Shown piece after piece: positions 7,785-16,176 of a stretch of 34,357 nt of DNA. The stretch is from Bacteroidales bacterium. GTDB taxonomy: Bacteria; Bacteroidota; Bacteroidia; Bacteroidales; UBA3824. Where the stretch lies: the NCBI GenBank assembly GCA_017541145.1, contig JAFXZT010000128.1, forward strand, positions 1 to 34,357, given 5' to 3'. Within the stretch, counting starts at the first letter, position 1. Each line of letters opens with the position of its first letter. A program made the translations under genes and the position numbers. The notes under the pieces were generated by a model that did not search any database, was not told where the DNA came from, and saw nothing but the letters and a program-made list of their open reading frames with translations.

Positions 7785-7818
7785 CGGAGTGATATTTTCC
7801 TGTCACTCCGTTTTTTTT
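7785..7818 (+). terminator. Rho-independent terminator closing the transsulfuration operon
   Basis: CGGAGTGA (7785-7792) pairs with TCACTCCG (7803-7810), followed by eight T. It starts 12 bases after the stop codon of the methyltransferase gene. Confidence 0.9.
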
Positions 7819-7891
7819 GTCTGAAATTTAAACGTGACAAAAATTTATTCCGAAATATTTGCCTTGTTTCAGACAAAAAAAGTGTTAAAAC

Positions 7892-7982
7892 TTATCCCTA
7901 AGTCATTTTTTTTACCACTTAGGGATAAAGAATAGGTCGATTCTTTATCCCTAACTCATTTTTAAAACGACTTAGGGATAAA
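7892..7982. repeat. Twin hairpins with TTATCCCTAAGT arms
   Basis: Two adjacent inverted repeats share the same arm. Arm TTATCCCTAAGT (7892-7903) pairs perfectly with ACTTAGGGATAA (7917-7928). Then TTTATCCCTAA (7944-7954) pairs with TTAGGGATAAA (7972-7982). Both loops contain TCATTTTT. The stems are AT-rich and lack a terminal T-run, so they are not classic terminators. They look like a duplicated palindromic repeat, either a protein-binding site or a remnant of a small mobile repeat. Confidence 0.7.
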
Positions 7983-8210
7983 TTATGCTTTTTCTTCCTA
8001 TGCCTAACATCAGTCCCCATATATATTTGTGTATGTCTTTGGTATTGGCAAAATACGGTCACTGATTCGTGATAAATAGTTCAAAAATATTAACACAGCA
8101 AAGTTACTGATTATTTTTGATTTACCAAAACATTTACTGCTCTCCGCAAAATTCAGCCCTCAAAAGCCGTTTGTATCTTCACTTCTCCGCCTCGAAACTA
8201 TCAAACCGCC
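7983..8210. other. Non-coding spacer between terminator repeats and ATPase
   Basis: About 230 bases with no supported gene. A TATATTTG word near 8023-8030 resembles a -7 box but has no -33 partner or downstream frame. The AAA/DUF4143 gene on the minus strand ends at 8211 without a clear terminator. Confidence 0.4.
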
Positions 8211-9566
8211 TCACATCAGTCCCGCCATATACACCGGCAGAAATAGCACGCCGTTTTCTTCTTTGAGGTCGCCTGTGTGAAGCACCACGGGCGTGGAAAC
8301 ATAATCGTGAAAACGTTCTGTCATCTTTTTTAGCGATGAAAAAGTATAGTTCTTGCCGCTTTTGACCTCTACGGGGACAATGTTGTGGCGGCTTGTAACA
8401 CGGCTTTTCGCCAAAAGGAAGTCGATTTCCATACGTTCCTGAGCATTTTCGGAGTTTTTGGAGTAAAAATACAAGTTGTGCCCTTTGGCTGTAAACATTT
8501 GGGCAACAATGTTTTCCATCAACATTCCTTCATTGATATCGAGTTTTGAGAGAAGTATTTTTTGATAAACCTCGTTGGTGACGATTCCGCGCTCGTCAAA
8601 GGCGTGACTAATCAACAGTCCCGTGTCGTTCATATAGCATTTGAGGGTGGTGCGTTCCTCGTTCATTTTCAAACCTATATTTGGTGCGGTGCTGTTGTAA
8701 CAGATGTTTACCACACGCGAATCTTTGAGCCAAAAAAATGCATCGTCCAAGTCGCGGAACTTTGCGTCGGGCTTTACCGACGAAAGTTTGAATTTTTTTT
8801 CGTGGCGCGACAGTTGCGGCGGTATTTGGTCGAAAATTGACACTACTTTTTCCGCCTGTTCCGCAGCGTAGTTAAAAATATCGTTGCGATAAATATTCAG
8901 GATGTCGCGTTTTTCAGTGTCAACGGCATCAAAATCTTTGGTTTCAACGTATGTTTTCACAGCCTGAGGCATTCCGCCCACAATCATATACTGACGGAAA
9001 ATATCCATCGCCTTACGGTGAAAAACTTGTCCCATCGGACGTTTTTCGTTGTACATCTTGGTGATGAAATCCCACAGCATCTCGTTGTCAGTAGCCCACA
9101 AAAACTCTTCAAAATCCATCGGATACATTTTCAAAGTGCGTTCTTCCGACGGTACAACAATGCCTTTGAGGTTTTTCTTGATGCTGACGAGCGAGCCTGT
9201 TTCTATATAGTCGTAGCGACCGTCGGCAACCAAAAACTTGATGGCGGCACGGGCGCGGGGACATAATTGGATTTCGTCGAAGATTATCAGCGACTTACGT
9301 TCTATCAGTTTCACCTTGTAATGTTGCGAAAGATAAAAGAAAAGCGTGTCCAAGTCCTCCAAATAGATGTCGAACCATTCGCGGACAGCCGCCGACGCCT
9401 TGTTGAAATCTATAAGGATATACGACTCATATTCGTTTTTGGCAAATTGTTCCACAATGAAACTCTTGCCAATGCGTCTTGCACCCTCAATCAGCAAGGC
9501 TACACTACCATTCCTATTTTGCTTCCAATCAAGCAGTTGCGAATATATTTTGCGTTTCAGAATCAT
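8211..9566 (-). CDS. AAA ATPase with DUF4143 C-terminal domain
   Basis: 451 residues from the ATG at 9566; the upstream in-frame start at 9629 lies in repeat DNA. Seen: N-terminal MILKRKIYSQLLDWK, Walker A EGARRIGKS, Walker B SLIIFDEIQLCPRA, then a helical middle and a PD-(D/E)XK-like C-terminus with MEIDFLLAKS and VPVEVKSGKNY. This is the AAA_14 plus DUF4143 architecture, cytosolic and multicopy in Bacteroidota. The biological role is unknown; links to mobile elements or defence have been suggested for relatives. Its own start is preceded on the minus strand by four copies of a 17-bp word at 33-bp spacing, which may be an autoregulatory array. A deleted relative with a similar array lies at 4080-4312. 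Confidence 0.85.
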   Translation of the reverse strand: MILKRKIYSQLLDWKQNRNGSVALLIEGARRIGKSFIVEQFAKNEYESYILIDFNKASAAVREWFDIYLEDLDTLFFYLSQHYKVKLIERKSLIIFDEIQLCPRARAAIKFLVADGRYDYIETGSLVSIKKNLKGIVVPSEERTLKMYPMDFEEFLWATDNEMLWDFITKMYNEKRPMGQVFHRKAMDIFRQYMIVGGMPQAVKTYVETKDFDAVDTEKRDILNIYRNDIFNYAAEQAEKVVSIFDQIPPQLSRHEKKFKLSSVKPDAKFRDLDDAFFWLKDSRVVNICYNSTAPNIGLKMNEERTTLKCYMNDTGLLISHAFDERGIVTNEVYQKILLSKLDINEGMLMENIVAQMFTAKGHNLYFYSKNSENAQERMEIDFLLAKSRVTSRHNIVPVEVKSGKNYTFSSLKKMTERFHDYVSTPVVLHTGDLKEENGVLFLPVYMAGLM

Positions 9567-9574
9567 AATCTTGC

Positions 9575-9690
9575 ACCTTTTTGAGATTTTTCTGAGTGCA
9601 AATTTACACCTTTTTGAGATTTTTCGCAAGCCGATTTTACACCTTTTTGAGATTTTTCTGAGTGCAATTTTACACCTTTTTGAGATTTTT
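9575..9690 (-). repeat. 33-bp tandem repeat array upstream of the DUF4143 ATPase
   Basis: The 17-bp word ACCTTTTTGAGATTTTT (AAAAATCTCAAAAAGGT on the minus strand) starts at 9575, 9608, 9641 and 9674, an exact 33-bp period. The 16-bp segments between copies are partly conserved; two begin CTGAGTGCAA. The array ends 9 bases before the ATG of the ATPase (9566). Read on the minus strand it encodes an 11-residue repeat (KSQKGVxxxxE) in an open frame at 9563-9898, which I consider fortuitous. Confidence 0.85.
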
Positions 9691-9889
9691 GAATCTCCAC
9701 CGCCTTGTAACTCTCAAAATTTCTCTCTTTTGACGAGAATTTGATGACGAATTTTACAATGCGCTTGTTGGAATCAAGCAAAAATAATCCCTTTTTTAGA
9801 TTTTTTCTTGACAAATATTTTTCTGTCGCTCCGTTCTTTTCGGCTGAAATTAAAATATATTTTCTAAAAATTTTAACTCCTTTAAAATA
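9691..9889. other. Non-coding spacer before the esterase promoter
   Basis: AT-rich stretch. An open frame on the minus strand (9563-9898) crosses it but its C-terminus is just the 33-bp repeat and it has no recognisable domain, so it is not called as a gene. Confidence 0.4.
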
Positions 9890-9943
9890 ATTATCCAAAT
9901 TTAGAAATAATATTGGATAATATATCTAAAATAACGAAATTTG
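9890..9943 (+). promoter_or_regulatory. Promoter with operator: esterase 1
   Basis: ATTATCCAA (9890-9898), 14 bp, then TTGGATAAT (9913-9921): a clear inverted repeat. TTG (9913-9915) is also the -33 element, 20 bp before the -7 box GAAATTTG (9936-9943, one mismatch to TAnnTTTG). The palindrome TGGATA-ATA-TATCTA (9914-9928) is one base short of perfect. The same layout occurs at 17028-17080, 18354-18405 and 23654-23705. Confidence 0.7.
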
Positions 9944-9971
9944 CAGCATTAACCAATTAAATTTTAAGGCA

Positions 9972-10721
9972 ATGAAGATAGAATATCACAAAACTTGGAG
10001 TAACAACCTCGGTAGAGAGATTGAGTACAAAACTTACGGCGAAAGCGGTCGCGGTGTTTTGGTTTTTCCTTCGCAAGACCAACGTTTCTACGAATGGGAA
10101 GACAACGGTATGATTGAAGTTTTGGCTCCTATGATTGAAGCCGGTGAATTTCATCTGATTTGCTGCGACAGCATCGATGCCGAAACTTGGAGCCGCACCT
10201 CTGGCGATTACAATGAGCGTATCACGCTGCACGAAAAATGGTTCAACTATATCACTGACGAACTAATTCCAATGATCAACAACGGAAAAAAACTTTTAGT
10301 AACCGGTTGCAGTATGGGTGGTTACCATGCAGGAAACTTCTTTTTCCGTCGTCCTGAATTGTTCGATGGAATTATTTCGCTCAGCGGACTTTTTCACGCT
10401 GATTATTTTTTTCCTAACTACCAAAACAAACTGATTTACTTGAATTCACCGCTTGATTTCCTAAATGATTTAAGCGAAAGGAACATCAAAGTAGGACTTT
10501 ACCAAAACAAAACTATGATTTTTTGCTGCGGACAAGGTAACTACGAACGCGTAACCGGCAGCAGCACAAACAGATTAAAAGACGTTTTAGAAAAATTCAA
10601 ACTCAACGCTTGGTTCGACATTTGGGGCAAAGATGTCAGCCACGACTTTTATTGGTGGCGTCGTCAAGCTAAATACTTTTTTGAAAAAATAGCCTACGAA
10701 CATATCGGCAAGGCAGCATAA
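9972..10721 (+). CDS. Alpha/beta-hydrolase, esterase D-type (esterase 1)
   Basis: 249-residue cytosolic protein (no signal peptide) of the putative esterase family PF00756. Seen: N-terminal MKIEYHKTWSNNLGREIEYK, nucleophile S114 in TGCSMGGYHAGNFFF, and likely catalytic H224 in DVSHDFYWW. Substrate unknown; relatives hydrolyse small esters or thioesters such as S-formylglutathione, or trehalose/siderophore esters. It is a close paralogue of esterase 3 at 16177-16905: the catalytic Ser and His fall at identical residue numbers. It is the first gene behind the palindrome-bearing promoter, but a strong terminator-like hairpin (10732-10775) separates it from the rest of the cluster, so downstream genes may depend on readthrough. 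Confidence 0.85.
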   Translation: MKIEYHKTWSNNLGREIEYKTYGESGRGVLVFPSQDQRFYEWEDNGMIEVLAPMIEAGEFHLICCDSIDAETWSRTSGDYNERITLHEKWFNYITDELIPMINNGKKLLVTGCSMGGYHAGNFFFRRPELFDGIISLSGLFHADYFFPNYQNKLIYLNSPLDFLNDLSERNIKVGLYQNKTMIFCCGQGNYERVTGSSTNRLKDVLEKFKLNAWFDIWGKDVSHDFYWWRRQAKYFFEKIAYEHIGKAA

Positions 10722-10731
10722 AAAACTCAAA

Positions 10732-10775
10732 AAAAATGTAGTATTTCACTTCTTTTGATGAAATACTACATTTTT
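10732..10775 (+). terminator. Strong terminator-like hairpin between esterase 1 and esterase 2
   Basis: AAAAATGTAGTATTTCA (10732-10748) pairs perfectly over 17 bp with TGAAATACTACATTTTT (10759-10775), loop about 10 bases, ending in five T. The A-tract on the other side makes it potentially bidirectional. It probably ends most transcripts of esterase 1 or acts as an intra-operon attenuator. Confidence 0.75.
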
Positions 10776-10847
10776 AAATTGCACGAACAAAATAGCGGCA
10801 TATATATTTTTGTGCCGAGAAAAAAATTAGGAAAACATCAAAAAAAA

Positions 10848-11597
10848 ATGGTAGAAAAATTCGATTTTTGGTTTGAATCAGCACATGAAAACCGCAGGAT
10901 TCACCTCTACTTACCGGACAATTATTACAATTCGGACGAAAAATATGCCGTCTTATATATGTTTGACGGGCACAACCTCTTTTTTGACGGCGATGCCACA
11001 TTCGGTAAATCGCTCGGATTAAAAGAGTTTTTGGACAACTATTGGAAAAAACTAATCGTCGTGGGAATTGAATGTGCCAAAGACGATTGGACACGCGTTT
11101 GCGAATACTGTCCCTACGAACTCGACAGTCAGATTTACGGACATATTCCGGGCAGAGGTTATAAAACTTTCAAATGGATTGAAACCTCACTAAAACCGCA
11201 CATCGACTACCATTACCGCACAGTGCCTTTTCGCGAAGCAACAGCCATTGCAGGCTATTCTATGGGCGGAATGATGGCACTTTACGGCGCAATTCATTTC
11301 AACCATATTTTCTCAAAGTCGGCGGTGATTTCACCTGCAATCGCCCCCGCAATGGATGCATTCAGATACGAAATAAACACGGGCGTTTTGAACCTCGACA
11401 CAAGGATTTTCTTCTCATGGGGAAGCGTTGAACAACAGCGTAACAGCGGAATCGAAAACCGTATCCGCGAGATTGAATGGCTCGTTCAACAAAAAGGCGC
11501 GAAAACTTATCTTTTCAAAAACGAGGGCGGTGACCATAACGAAGCAAGTTGGCAACACGAAATACCTACATGGATGTGGTTTTTATGGGAGAACTAA
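10848..11597 (+). CDS. Alpha/beta-hydrolase, esterase D-type (esterase 2)
   Basis: 249 residues from the ATG at 10848. The longer frame from 10755 begins inside the terminator hairpin and adds residues without family similarity. A TATTTTTG box (10805-10812) lies 35 bases before this ATG and may be its own promoter. Seen: RRIHLYLPDNYY, VLYMFDGHNLFF, nucleophile S138 in AGYSMGGMMALYG, and a likely catalytic His in GGDHNEASWQHEIP near the C-terminus. No signal peptide, so cytosolic. It belongs to the same broad esterase family as its neighbours but is clearly divergent from esterases 1 and 3. The ATP-grasp gene starts 3 bp after its stop, so the two are translationally coupled. Confidence 0.85.
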   Translation: MVEKFDFWFESAHENRRIHLYLPDNYYNSDEKYAVLYMFDGHNLFFDGDATFGKSLGLKEFLDNYWKKLIVVGIECAKDDWTRVCEYCPYELDSQIYGHIPGRGYKTFKWIETSLKPHIDYHYRTVPFREATAIAGYSMGGMMALYGAIHFNHIFSKSAVISPAIAPAMDAFRYEINTGVLNLDTRIFFSWGSVEQQRNSGIENRIREIEWLVQQKGAKTYLFKNEGGDHNEASWQHEIPTWMWFLWEN

Positions 11598-11600
11598 CAA

Positions 11601-12800
11601 ATGAACGTAATATTTTTATCACCAAATTTTCCGTTGCATTTTTATAATTTTTGCAACAGACTCAAAGCCTTAGGCTGCAATGTTTTAGGAATTGGAGATT
11701 GTCCCTACGAGAATCTTAATAACAACGTAAAGTCTTCATTGACAGAATATTATTACGTCAGCTCTTTGGAAGATTACGACCAAGTAATGCGTGCGACGGC
11801 GTTTTTCACGTTCAAATACGGAAAAATCAACCACATAGAATCACAAAACGAATATTGGTTACAAACACAGTCGAGATTAAGGGAAGATTTCAACGTTGAA
11901 AACGGAATCCGCACCGCCGAACTTGAAAAAGTGAAATTAAAATCACAAATGAAAAAAAGTTACGCCAAAGCCGGAATCAAAACTGCGCGTTGTCTGTTGA
12001 TAGATACGCAAGGCAAAGCCATAAAATTTGCCAAAGCCGTTGGTTTTCCGGTAATTATAAAACCTGACAACGGCGTGGGCGCAAGCAACACATACAAGAT
12101 TAACGATTTAAGCGAACTTAACAACGTATTAAATAAAATTGATTGTCAAAACAAGGTGAATATCATTGAAGAATTTGTTCCGGGACACGTGGAAACTTTC
12201 GACGGAATCACCGACAAAGAAGGCAACATTTTGTTTTGTACGGGACAAGTTATGAAAATCACACCGCTTGCAATGCTTAGCGGCAACGGCGAAAACATCA
12301 GTTTCACAACCAATATGCAAAAATCTGATTTATTGGAAATTGGAGCAAAAGCGGTGAAAGCCTTCAACGTAAAACAGACGTTTTTTCATTTTGAATTTTT
12401 CCGTCTTGACCAAGACAAAGAAGGTCTTGGCAAAAAGGGCGAAATCATTGGTCTTGAAGTCAATATGCGTGCTCCGGGCGGCTACATTCCTGACAAAATG
12501 AATTACGCTTACGATGTTGATGTTTATCAAATTTGGGCGGAAAGTCTTGTATTTGGAGAAAACCGCAGTTTCAAAAACTATAATTTTAAACGGTATGTAA
12601 CGCATTACGGACGAGGAGCAAATGTTTCGTACCGAAATTCGGCGGAAGAAATCCGTAAAAAATTCTTTGATCGTCTTTTGATAGAAAACATACCTCCAAA
12701 AAGTATTTCTGGCGGTATGGGTGCGCAAGTGTTTATACTTAAATCACAGAGCATAAAAGAGTTGGAACAAGACGGAGATTTTATTTTAGCAAAGAAATAA
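11601..12800 (+). CDS. ATP-grasp carboxylate-amine/thiol ligase 1
   Basis: 399-residue ATP-grasp enzyme. Seen: an N-terminal preATP-grasp domain (MNVIFLSPNFPLHFYNFCNR), the glycine-rich ATP-binding segment GFPVIIKPDNGVGASN at about residues 147-162, IIEEFVPG, and metal ligands E286 and N288 in GLEVNMRAPGG. The family joins a carboxylate, via an acyl phosphate, to an amine or thiol. The substrate cannot be read from sequence. It is a paralogue of the second ATP-grasp enzyme at 14920-16155, sharing blocks such as SLTEYYxV and FKYGKIxxIES, with E286/N288 at the same positions. The adjacent gamma-glutamylcysteine ligase suggests a glutathione-synthetase-like step, but with a different partner. 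Confidence 0.85.
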   Translation: MNVIFLSPNFPLHFYNFCNRLKALGCNVLGIGDCPYENLNNNVKSSLTEYYYVSSLEDYDQVMRATAFFTFKYGKINHIESQNEYWLQTQSRLREDFNVENGIRTAELEKVKLKSQMKKSYAKAGIKTARCLLIDTQGKAIKFAKAVGFPVIIKPDNGVGASNTYKINDLSELNNVLNKIDCQNKVNIIEEFVPGHVETFDGITDKEGNILFCTGQVMKITPLAMLSGNGENISFTTNMQKSDLLEIGAKAVKAFNVKQTFFHFEFFRLDQDKEGLGKKGEIIGLEVNMRAPGGYIPDKMNYAYDVDVYQIWAESLVFGENRSFKNYNFKRYVTHYGRGANVSYRNSAEEIRKKFFDRLLIENIPPKSISGGMGAQVFILKSQSIKELEQDGDFILAKK

Positions 12801-12816
12801 ACAATATAGAAAAAAA

Positions 12817-14136
12817 ATGTTTCATACAGAACATCCTGAAATAGCAAAACTTTTGCTTACAGGCAATTTCGGCATAGAGCGTGAGACTTTGCGCGTTAAG
12901 GAAGACGGACGAATGAGTCATCTTCCCCACCCGTTTAATCCAGACAACAGTCATATTGTCAGAGATTTTTGCGAAAATCAAGTGGAAATAAACACCTCGG
13001 TAAAGACTTCAACGCAAGAGGTATTTAACGAACTTAAAAGTCATCACGAAGAAATTTTAGACATTCTCTCAAAACTACCTGAAAAAGAAACCGTTTGGCT
13101 TTCAAGCAATCCGCCTTTCATTGAAAACGAAGAGGATATTCCCGTGGCAAAATTTTTCGGTAAAAGTTCTGACAAAACAGCTTACCGCGAATACCTTTCC
13201 AACAAGTACGGACGCTATAAAATGGCATTTTCGGGCATCCATTTCAACTATTCGTTTTCAGGAAACCTCCTTAGAAAAAATTTTGAAATTGAAACGGGAA
13301 TTTCTGTCGGAAAAGGCGAGGAAACTCCTGAATATCAAAAATACAGCGACACATTGTATCTCAACCTCGCCGAAAACTGTTTGAAACACGGTTGGATAAT
13401 CGTAGCACTGACTGCCGCGAGTCCGCTTTCTGATACTTCATTTTGGGCTCCGGGCGTAGAAAATTCAACCGTTTTTTCGGGAATGTCGTCGATAAGATGC
13501 TCTGAATTAGGCTATTGGAACTTTTTTGTCCCGACTCTCGACTATTCAAGCAAAGAGGGTTACGCTGACAGCATTGAACGCTATGTTAAAAAAGGATTGA
13601 TTTCCGCTCCATCGGAACTCTACTACCCTATCAGACTAAAACCAAAAGGCAAAAATTTGTTGTCAACACTCAGATTATCAGGAATTAACCATATCGAACT
13701 CCGCTCCATAGACTTAAATCCGCTAACGGAATACGGAATCGATGTTCACGATATAGAATTTTTGCAACTTTTCTTGGTTTATCTTGCAAGCATTCCGAAC
13801 CAAAGACTTGATGACAACGACCAAGTTCAATCAATTCAAAACATAAAATCGGCGGCGCATTTTGATATTGTTAACACCAAAATTATGTATCCTTCAAAAC
13901 GCGCTTTAAGCATTACAAATGCCGTGTTTGAATTTTTGGATTCTATGCAATGGTTTTTCTCTCAGATAGATACGGGACAGAATCAGCATATTTATGACGT
14001 AATAGATTTTCAACGCAAAAAGTTTTCTGACCCGGACAAATACAACTACGCTCAAATAATTTTTAAAAAATACTCAGGGGATTTTGCTAAGAAAACCTTA
14101 GAAGAATCCATTTTAAATCGAAACAGAAATGTGTGA
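12817..14136 (+). CDS. Glutamate-cysteine ligase (GshA / GshF N-terminal type)
   Basis: 439-residue glutamate-cysteine ligase of the GshA family (PF04262). Seen: GNFGIERETLRVKEDG near residues 16-31, DFCENQVEINTSV, KMAFSGIHFNYSF, and SGINHIELRSIDLNPL. Reaction: glutamate plus cysteine plus ATP to gamma-glutamylcysteine, in the cytosol. Its length fits the catalytic half of bifunctional GshF; here the ATP-grasp partner is a separate gene rather than a fused C-terminal domain. It is flanked by an ATP-grasp ligase (16 bp upstream) and overlaps a class II amidotransferase gene by 8 bp, so it is tightly coupled. The neighbours resemble an EgtA-EgtC pairing more than plain glutathione synthesis. 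A related amine other than cysteine as acceptor cannot be excluded. Confidence 0.85.
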   Translation: MFHTEHPEIAKLLLTGNFGIERETLRVKEDGRMSHLPHPFNPDNSHIVRDFCENQVEINTSVKTSTQEVFNELKSHHEEILDILSKLPEKETVWLSSNPPFIENEEDIPVAKFFGKSSDKTAYREYLSNKYGRYKMAFSGIHFNYSFSGNLLRKNFEIETGISVGKGEETPEYQKYSDTLYLNLAENCLKHGWIIVALTAASPLSDTSFWAPGVENSTVFSGMSSIRCSELGYWNFFVPTLDYSSKEGYADSIERYVKKGLISAPSELYYPIRLKPKGKNLLSTLRLSGINHIELRSIDLNPLTEYGIDVHDIEFLQLFLVYLASIPNQRLDDNDQVQSIQNIKSAAHFDIVNTKIMYPSKRALSITNAVFEFLDSMQWFFSQIDTGQNQHIYDVIDFQRKKFSDPDKYNYAQIIFKKYSGDFAKKTLEESILNRNRNV

Positions 14137-14905
14137 ACTCTTTGGAATTAACAGTAAACGAAAAGTTGAGATAAACTCTTATCTTAAAACTTTTTACAGC
14201 CATAGCGAAAAGCATTATTCAGGTTGGGGATTAGCTTGCATTTACGGCGAGTCGGTATCGTTAGAAAAAGAAGCGATGAAAGCCGAAAGTAGTTTTTATC
14301 TCCGTCAAAGGTTAGCGCATCCGATTATAATCGACAACGCAATCGCCCATATCAGGCTCGCAACCGTGGGTTTGATGTGTTACGAAAATTGTCATCCCTT
14401 TGTAAAACACGACAATATGAACCGCTGTTGGACACTCGCTCACAACGGCACAATATTCGATTTTCCCGAATTAGAGTATTACAAAGCCACACAAGAAGGC
14501 ACGACCGATTCGGAAAGAATTTTATATTATATTATTGACAACATCAACGAATTACAAAAAACTCTCAAACGGAAAGCAAATTTTGAAGAACGTTTTGAAC
14601 TTCTTGACAATCTGTTATTTAAACTAAGTCATAAAAACAAAATCAACCTTTTGATTTGGGACGGCGAGTTTCTGTACGTGCATTACAACTATTCTAACAC
14701 GATGTTTGTAAAAGAGATTGACGATGGTAAGATTTTTTCGACCCGTCCGCTTGAAGATGACGGCAGTTGGCACAAAGAAGAATTTCTTAAACTTCTCGCC
14801 TACCAAAACGGACATCTCGTAGCAAGAGGCAAGCACACTACAAAAGAGTATTCTGCGCCCGTAAGAGATTGGGAATACAGAGATTACGATTATTCATTCC
14901 TCTAA
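14129..14905 (+). CDS. Class II glutamine amidotransferase (YafJ/EgtC-type)
   Basis: 258 residues beginning MCELFGINS, so Cys2 becomes the N-terminal nucleophile after Met removal. Further class II GAT motifs: YSGWGLACIY, AIAHIRLATVG, and LAHNGTIFDFPEL. No synthase or second domain is attached, so it probably acts as a stand-alone hydrolase on a gamma-glutamyl amide. EgtC of ergothioneine synthesis is such an enzyme: it removes the glutamate that EgtA, a GshA-type ligase, had added. The 8-bp overlap with the glutamate-cysteine ligase here makes an analogous add-then-remove gamma-glutamyl cycle plausible. Providing ammonia to a neighbouring ATP-grasp ligase is the main alternative. Confidence 0.85.
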   Translation: MCELFGINSKRKVEINSYLKTFYSHSEKHYSGWGLACIYGESVSLEKEAMKAESSFYLRQRLAHPIIIDNAIAHIRLATVGLMCYENCHPFVKHDNMNRCWTLAHNGTIFDFPELEYYKATQEGTTDSERILYYIIDNINELQKTLKRKANFEERFELLDNLLFKLSHKNKINLLIWDGEFLYVHYNYSNTMFVKEIDDGKIFSTRPLEDDGSWHKEEFLKLLAYQNGHLVARGKHTTKEYSAPVRDWEYRDYDYSFL

Positions 14906-14919
14906 AACTATACAAAACG

Positions 14920-16155
14920 ATGAATTTTATATTTATATCACCGCATTTTCCGCATACATATTGGGAATTTTGCGACAGACTAAAAAAGAACGGTGTTAAT
15001 ACCCTCGGTATTGCTGATGCGCCTTACGATTCTCTCAGCAACGAGGTAAAAAACTCTCTGACAGAATATTACAGGGTTGATAACCTTGAAAATTATGATC
15101 AAGTATATCGTGCGGTGGCTTTTTTTGCTTTCAAATACGGCAAAATAGATTGGATAGAATCCAACAACGAATATTGGTTGGAACAAGATGCACGCCTGCG
15201 CACTGATTTTCACGTTACTACGGGTTTGCAAGAGAGTCAGACGGCAGCCATAAAAGAGAAATCCGAGATGAAAAAATATTACATTTCGGGCAACATTCCC
15301 ACGGCTCGACAATTAAGGGCATCTCAGGGTGTTAAAAATGCGCTTGAATTTGCCGAGATAGTGCATTATCCGCTCATTTGCAAACCAGACATCGGAGTCG
15401 GTGCAGGCGGCACACACAAGATTCATAACGCTGACGAACTTATTGAATTTTACAACAAGGTTGCCGACACACAAAACTATGTAATTGAAGAGTTTATTAC
15501 GGGCGACATCTGCTCGTACGATGCGATAATCAATTCTTCAGGCATTCCGCTTTTTGAATCCATGACCGTTTGGCCGCCCTCGATTATGGACATCGTTAAC
15601 AAGCATTTAGACCTCGCATATTACGTTGATAAAACCATTCCCGAACCGCTCCAAGAGATTGGCAGAAAGACAGTTGAAGCTTTCAACGTTAAAAGCCGCT
15701 TTGTTCATTTGGAATTTTTCCGTTTGGATTCTGATCGCGGAGAATTGGGCAAAAAAGGTGATTTTGTGGCATTAGAAGTTAATATGCGTCCGGCAGGTGG
15801 TTACACTCCCGATATGATAAATTATGCTCATTCAACCGACGTTTATAAGATTTGGGCTGACATGATTTGTTATGACAAATCGCAAGAGGCGAGCGCATAT
15901 TATCACAACGGACGAAACGCACTTTCTTTGCCTTGGCACAATGAATATTATTGCGCATTTGCTTCACGACGGGATTCTCACAATTATGTTCATTCTGACG
16001 AGGAAGTAAAGGAACGCTATAAAAATCAGATGGTTATGTGTGAGCGTATGCCTGAAATTCTCTCCGGAGCAATGGGCAATCAAATGTTCACCGTCCGCCT
16101 CAATAGTTATGATGAAGTAAAAGAATTTGTAAATTTTGTTCACGCAAAGGAATAA
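14920..16155 (+). CDS. ATP-grasp carboxylate-amine/thiol ligase 2
   Basis: 411 residues from the ATG at 14920; the longer frame from 14869 is read from the end of the previous gene and lacks similarity. Seen: MNFIFISPHFPHTYWEFCDR, glycine-rich VHYPLICKPDIGVGAGG, YVIEEFITGD, and metal ligands E286/N288 in ALEVNMRPAGG. It is a paralogue of ATP-grasp ligase 1 with the same residue numbering, yet differs in the substrate region (for example MTVWPPSIMDIVNKH instead of TGQVMKITPLAM), so it may use another substrate. It is 14 bp downstream of the amidotransferase gene and 21 bp upstream of esterase 3. Confidence 0.85.
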   Translation: MNFIFISPHFPHTYWEFCDRLKKNGVNTLGIADAPYDSLSNEVKNSLTEYYRVDNLENYDQVYRAVAFFAFKYGKIDWIESNNEYWLEQDARLRTDFHVTTGLQESQTAAIKEKSEMKKYYISGNIPTARQLRASQGVKNALEFAEIVHYPLICKPDIGVGAGGTHKIHNADELIEFYNKVADTQNYVIEEFITGDICSYDAIINSSGIPLFESMTVWPPSIMDIVNKHLDLAYYVDKTIPEPLQEIGRKTVEAFNVKSRFVHLEFFRLDSDRGELGKKGDFVALEVNMRPAGGYTPDMINYAHSTDVYKIWADMICYDKSQEASAYYHNGRNALSLPWHNEYYCAFASRRDSHNYVHSDEEVKERYKNQMVMCERMPEILSGAMGNQMFTVRLNSYDEVKEFVNFVHAKE

Positions 16156-16176
16156 TTTTTGTATATTTGCCACATC

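Noticed and set aside
7919-7928. Homing endonuclease (I-SceI-like) site TAGGGATAA
   Set aside because: Only half of the 18-bp site matches, and the word is explained by the palindromic repeat arms.
9575-9690. CRISPR array
   Set aside because: Repeats are only 17 bp with 16-bp intervals, and the intervals are partly identical to each other. No cas genes are present. It is a 33-bp tandem repeat.
9563-9898. 111-residue gene on the minus strand with an 11-residue repeat (KSQKGV)
   Set aside because: The repeat is explained by the 33-bp DNA repeat being a multiple of three. The frame overlaps the ATPase start and has no known domain or clear promoter.
16162-16169. Promoter of esterase 3 (TATATTTG)
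   Set aside because: The nearest TTTG is 23 bp away, and the gene is only 21 bp after the previous stop, so cotranscription is simpler.
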